Position numbers and translations under genes: made by a program
NCBI GenBank assembly: GCA_017163975.1
Contig: JAFFSR010000237.1
Location: 4,092,001-4,156,000, forward strand
Length of the DNA: 64,000 bases
Direction: 5' to 3'
From: Anastatus disparis
Lineage: Eukaryota; Arthropoda; Insecta; Hymenoptera; Eupelmidae
Notes under the pieces: generated by a model
The model's database searches: none
Told to the model about the DNA's origin: nothing
Seen by the model: only the letters and a program-made list of their open reading frames with translations
Shown: positions 63,001 to 64,000 of the stretch, one piece after another
How positions within the stretch are numbered: position 1 is the first letter of the stretch
How the letters are laid out: every line of letters begins with the position of its first letter

Positions 63001-64000
63001 AATTAAATATATATATAAAAAAACGTATCATACGCTTTTGACGTTCAAATAGATTTACTTGAAATTTTTACTAGCGTTTCTCGTAGTCAATCTCTTTTTT
63101 TCCATTTTAAAAATGTAAAAATAAACAGTAAAAAGAATATAAAGATAAAGAATAAGAAAATATACATTTTTAAACATGTTCGACTCCTTTATTACACATA
63201 AAACTTGGTAAACTCGACAAACCACAAAATGAAAAAAAAAAACAAAACAAAAATTCTCCCCTTAACTATTTTCCTAATCTAATTTTAGTAAAGCCCCAAA
63301 AAGAAATTAATAATAATAAAGGTATAAAAAATTGAAAAGAAAATACACGAGTATTTCTTATGGAGAGAAGAGAAGCTAAGTCTTAATAAAAGTGAAAACA
63401 TCAGTTTCTTCCTTTTTTTTTCATCCTAGGTTAAAGTAAGACGCGCCATTAAATCTCTATCTAGCCACCTGTTACCCTCCTAACGCCAACTGTAATTTAT
63501 CCCTTCCTACTAATGTTAACGTTCTTAAAACCAACAGAACAGCTGGTTTTAGTTTTTTTCTTCTTTTATTTTTACTTTTTTCATTTCTTTCTTTTTTCTG
63601 GTTTATACATGTTCTATTCCTTTCTTTTTCTTTTTTCAAGATCAAGATTGGTATTATTGTTATTTGGATACAAATGATTCTTTTTTTAAGGTTCGAAAAA
63701 GGAAGTATGAAAAATATGGGTTGATCATTCGATAGCGTCGAGGATAATGGCCTATTTTTCTTTCCATTTTTTCTTCTTGTCTTTCTTTTTAAAAGTATAA
63801 TTATCGCGAGAAGTGATGGATTCTCAACAATGGAGCAAAAAAAAGTGAAAAAATATGTATATTTGGATATGAGTAATGATGGAAGTCTAGTGTATTTTAA
63901 TGTTGAAAGCTCACATTTAATGCAATTTTTTTCTCCCATTCTTTTCAAATGAAGAGAAGATGAATTATCGAGAAAGGTATAATTTTATAAAAATGCGATT
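57075..64000. other. Upstream region or further 5' intron of rad, no gene recognised
   Basis: 6.9 kb of AT-rich DNA. It contains a 230-bp MITE-like palindrome (59815-60044) and a looser inverted repeat near 60288-60364. The longest open frame (63472-63948, minus) is Lys/Arg/Ile-rich low-complexity without family features. More 5' exons or the promoter of rad may lie here or beyond the window. Confidence 0.6.
59815..60044. mobile_element. Palindromic 230-bp MITE-like element, second copy
   Basis: TACACTAGGAGAAATATTTT at the left and a right end ATTTATCTCAGTGTA; inside, AGTTTATAGTAATATTGTTA pairs with TAACAACGTTACTATAAACC, and GCCAAAAATT with AATTTTTGGC. Same total length as the element at 11257-11486 and the same TACAC-N-GAGA-type ends with outer TA. 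Confidence 0.7.

Noticed and set aside
63472..63948. 158-residue open frame on the minus strand
   Set aside because: Lys/Arg/Glu/Ile low-complexity translation of AT-rich, purine-rich DNA; no domain, no splice partner that I could find.

Overview
The window is AT-rich eukaryotic DNA, with GT-AG introns, microsatellites and tRNA-derived SINE copies. The gene content (a Tip60 acetyltransferase, and a radish-type LIM/Rap-GAP/BTB gene with an RRxS-rich insert) points to an insect. A small-genome parasitoid hymenopteran is my best guess, but nothing here proves the order.

Layout: (1) 205-1808, + strand: the last three coding exons of Tip60 (KAT5); the 5' end lies outside the window. (2) 1809-9231: a gene-free convergent region that must hold the 3' UTRs of both genes. 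(3) 9232 to about 57074, - strand: one very large gene of at least 21 coding exons. Every exon junction was checked by hand for AG/GT sites and phase, and together they give a continuous frame of about 1,583 codons counted from the ATG at 55092. The protein has an N-terminal CxxC pair, a 560-residue arginine/serine-rich disordered region with about 17 RRxS/T (PKA-type) motifs, a LIM-type zinc finger, an acidic linker, a complete Rap-GAP domain with the catalytic Asn, and a BTB/BACK-like C-terminus resembling insect 'serine-enriched protein' (gprs). It looks like the insect radish Rap-GAP gene. (4) 57075-64000: no gene recognised; it is upstream sequence or a further 5' intron.

The introns hold most of the unusual structure. 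A nearly perfect 961-bp inverted repeat (17843-18803 / 18969-19931) could fold into a long intronic RNA hairpin. A GC-rich array of five hairpins (30744-32084) sits in the 15.7-kb intron. There is a tRNA-derived SINE family with two full copies and two partial ones. Two 230-bp palindromic MITE-like elements share TACAC..GAGA termini. Also present are several short near-perfect hairpins and a G-quadruplex motif. The many open frames scattered through the introns and intergenic DNA are low-complexity AT-driven artefacts and are not annotated as genes.
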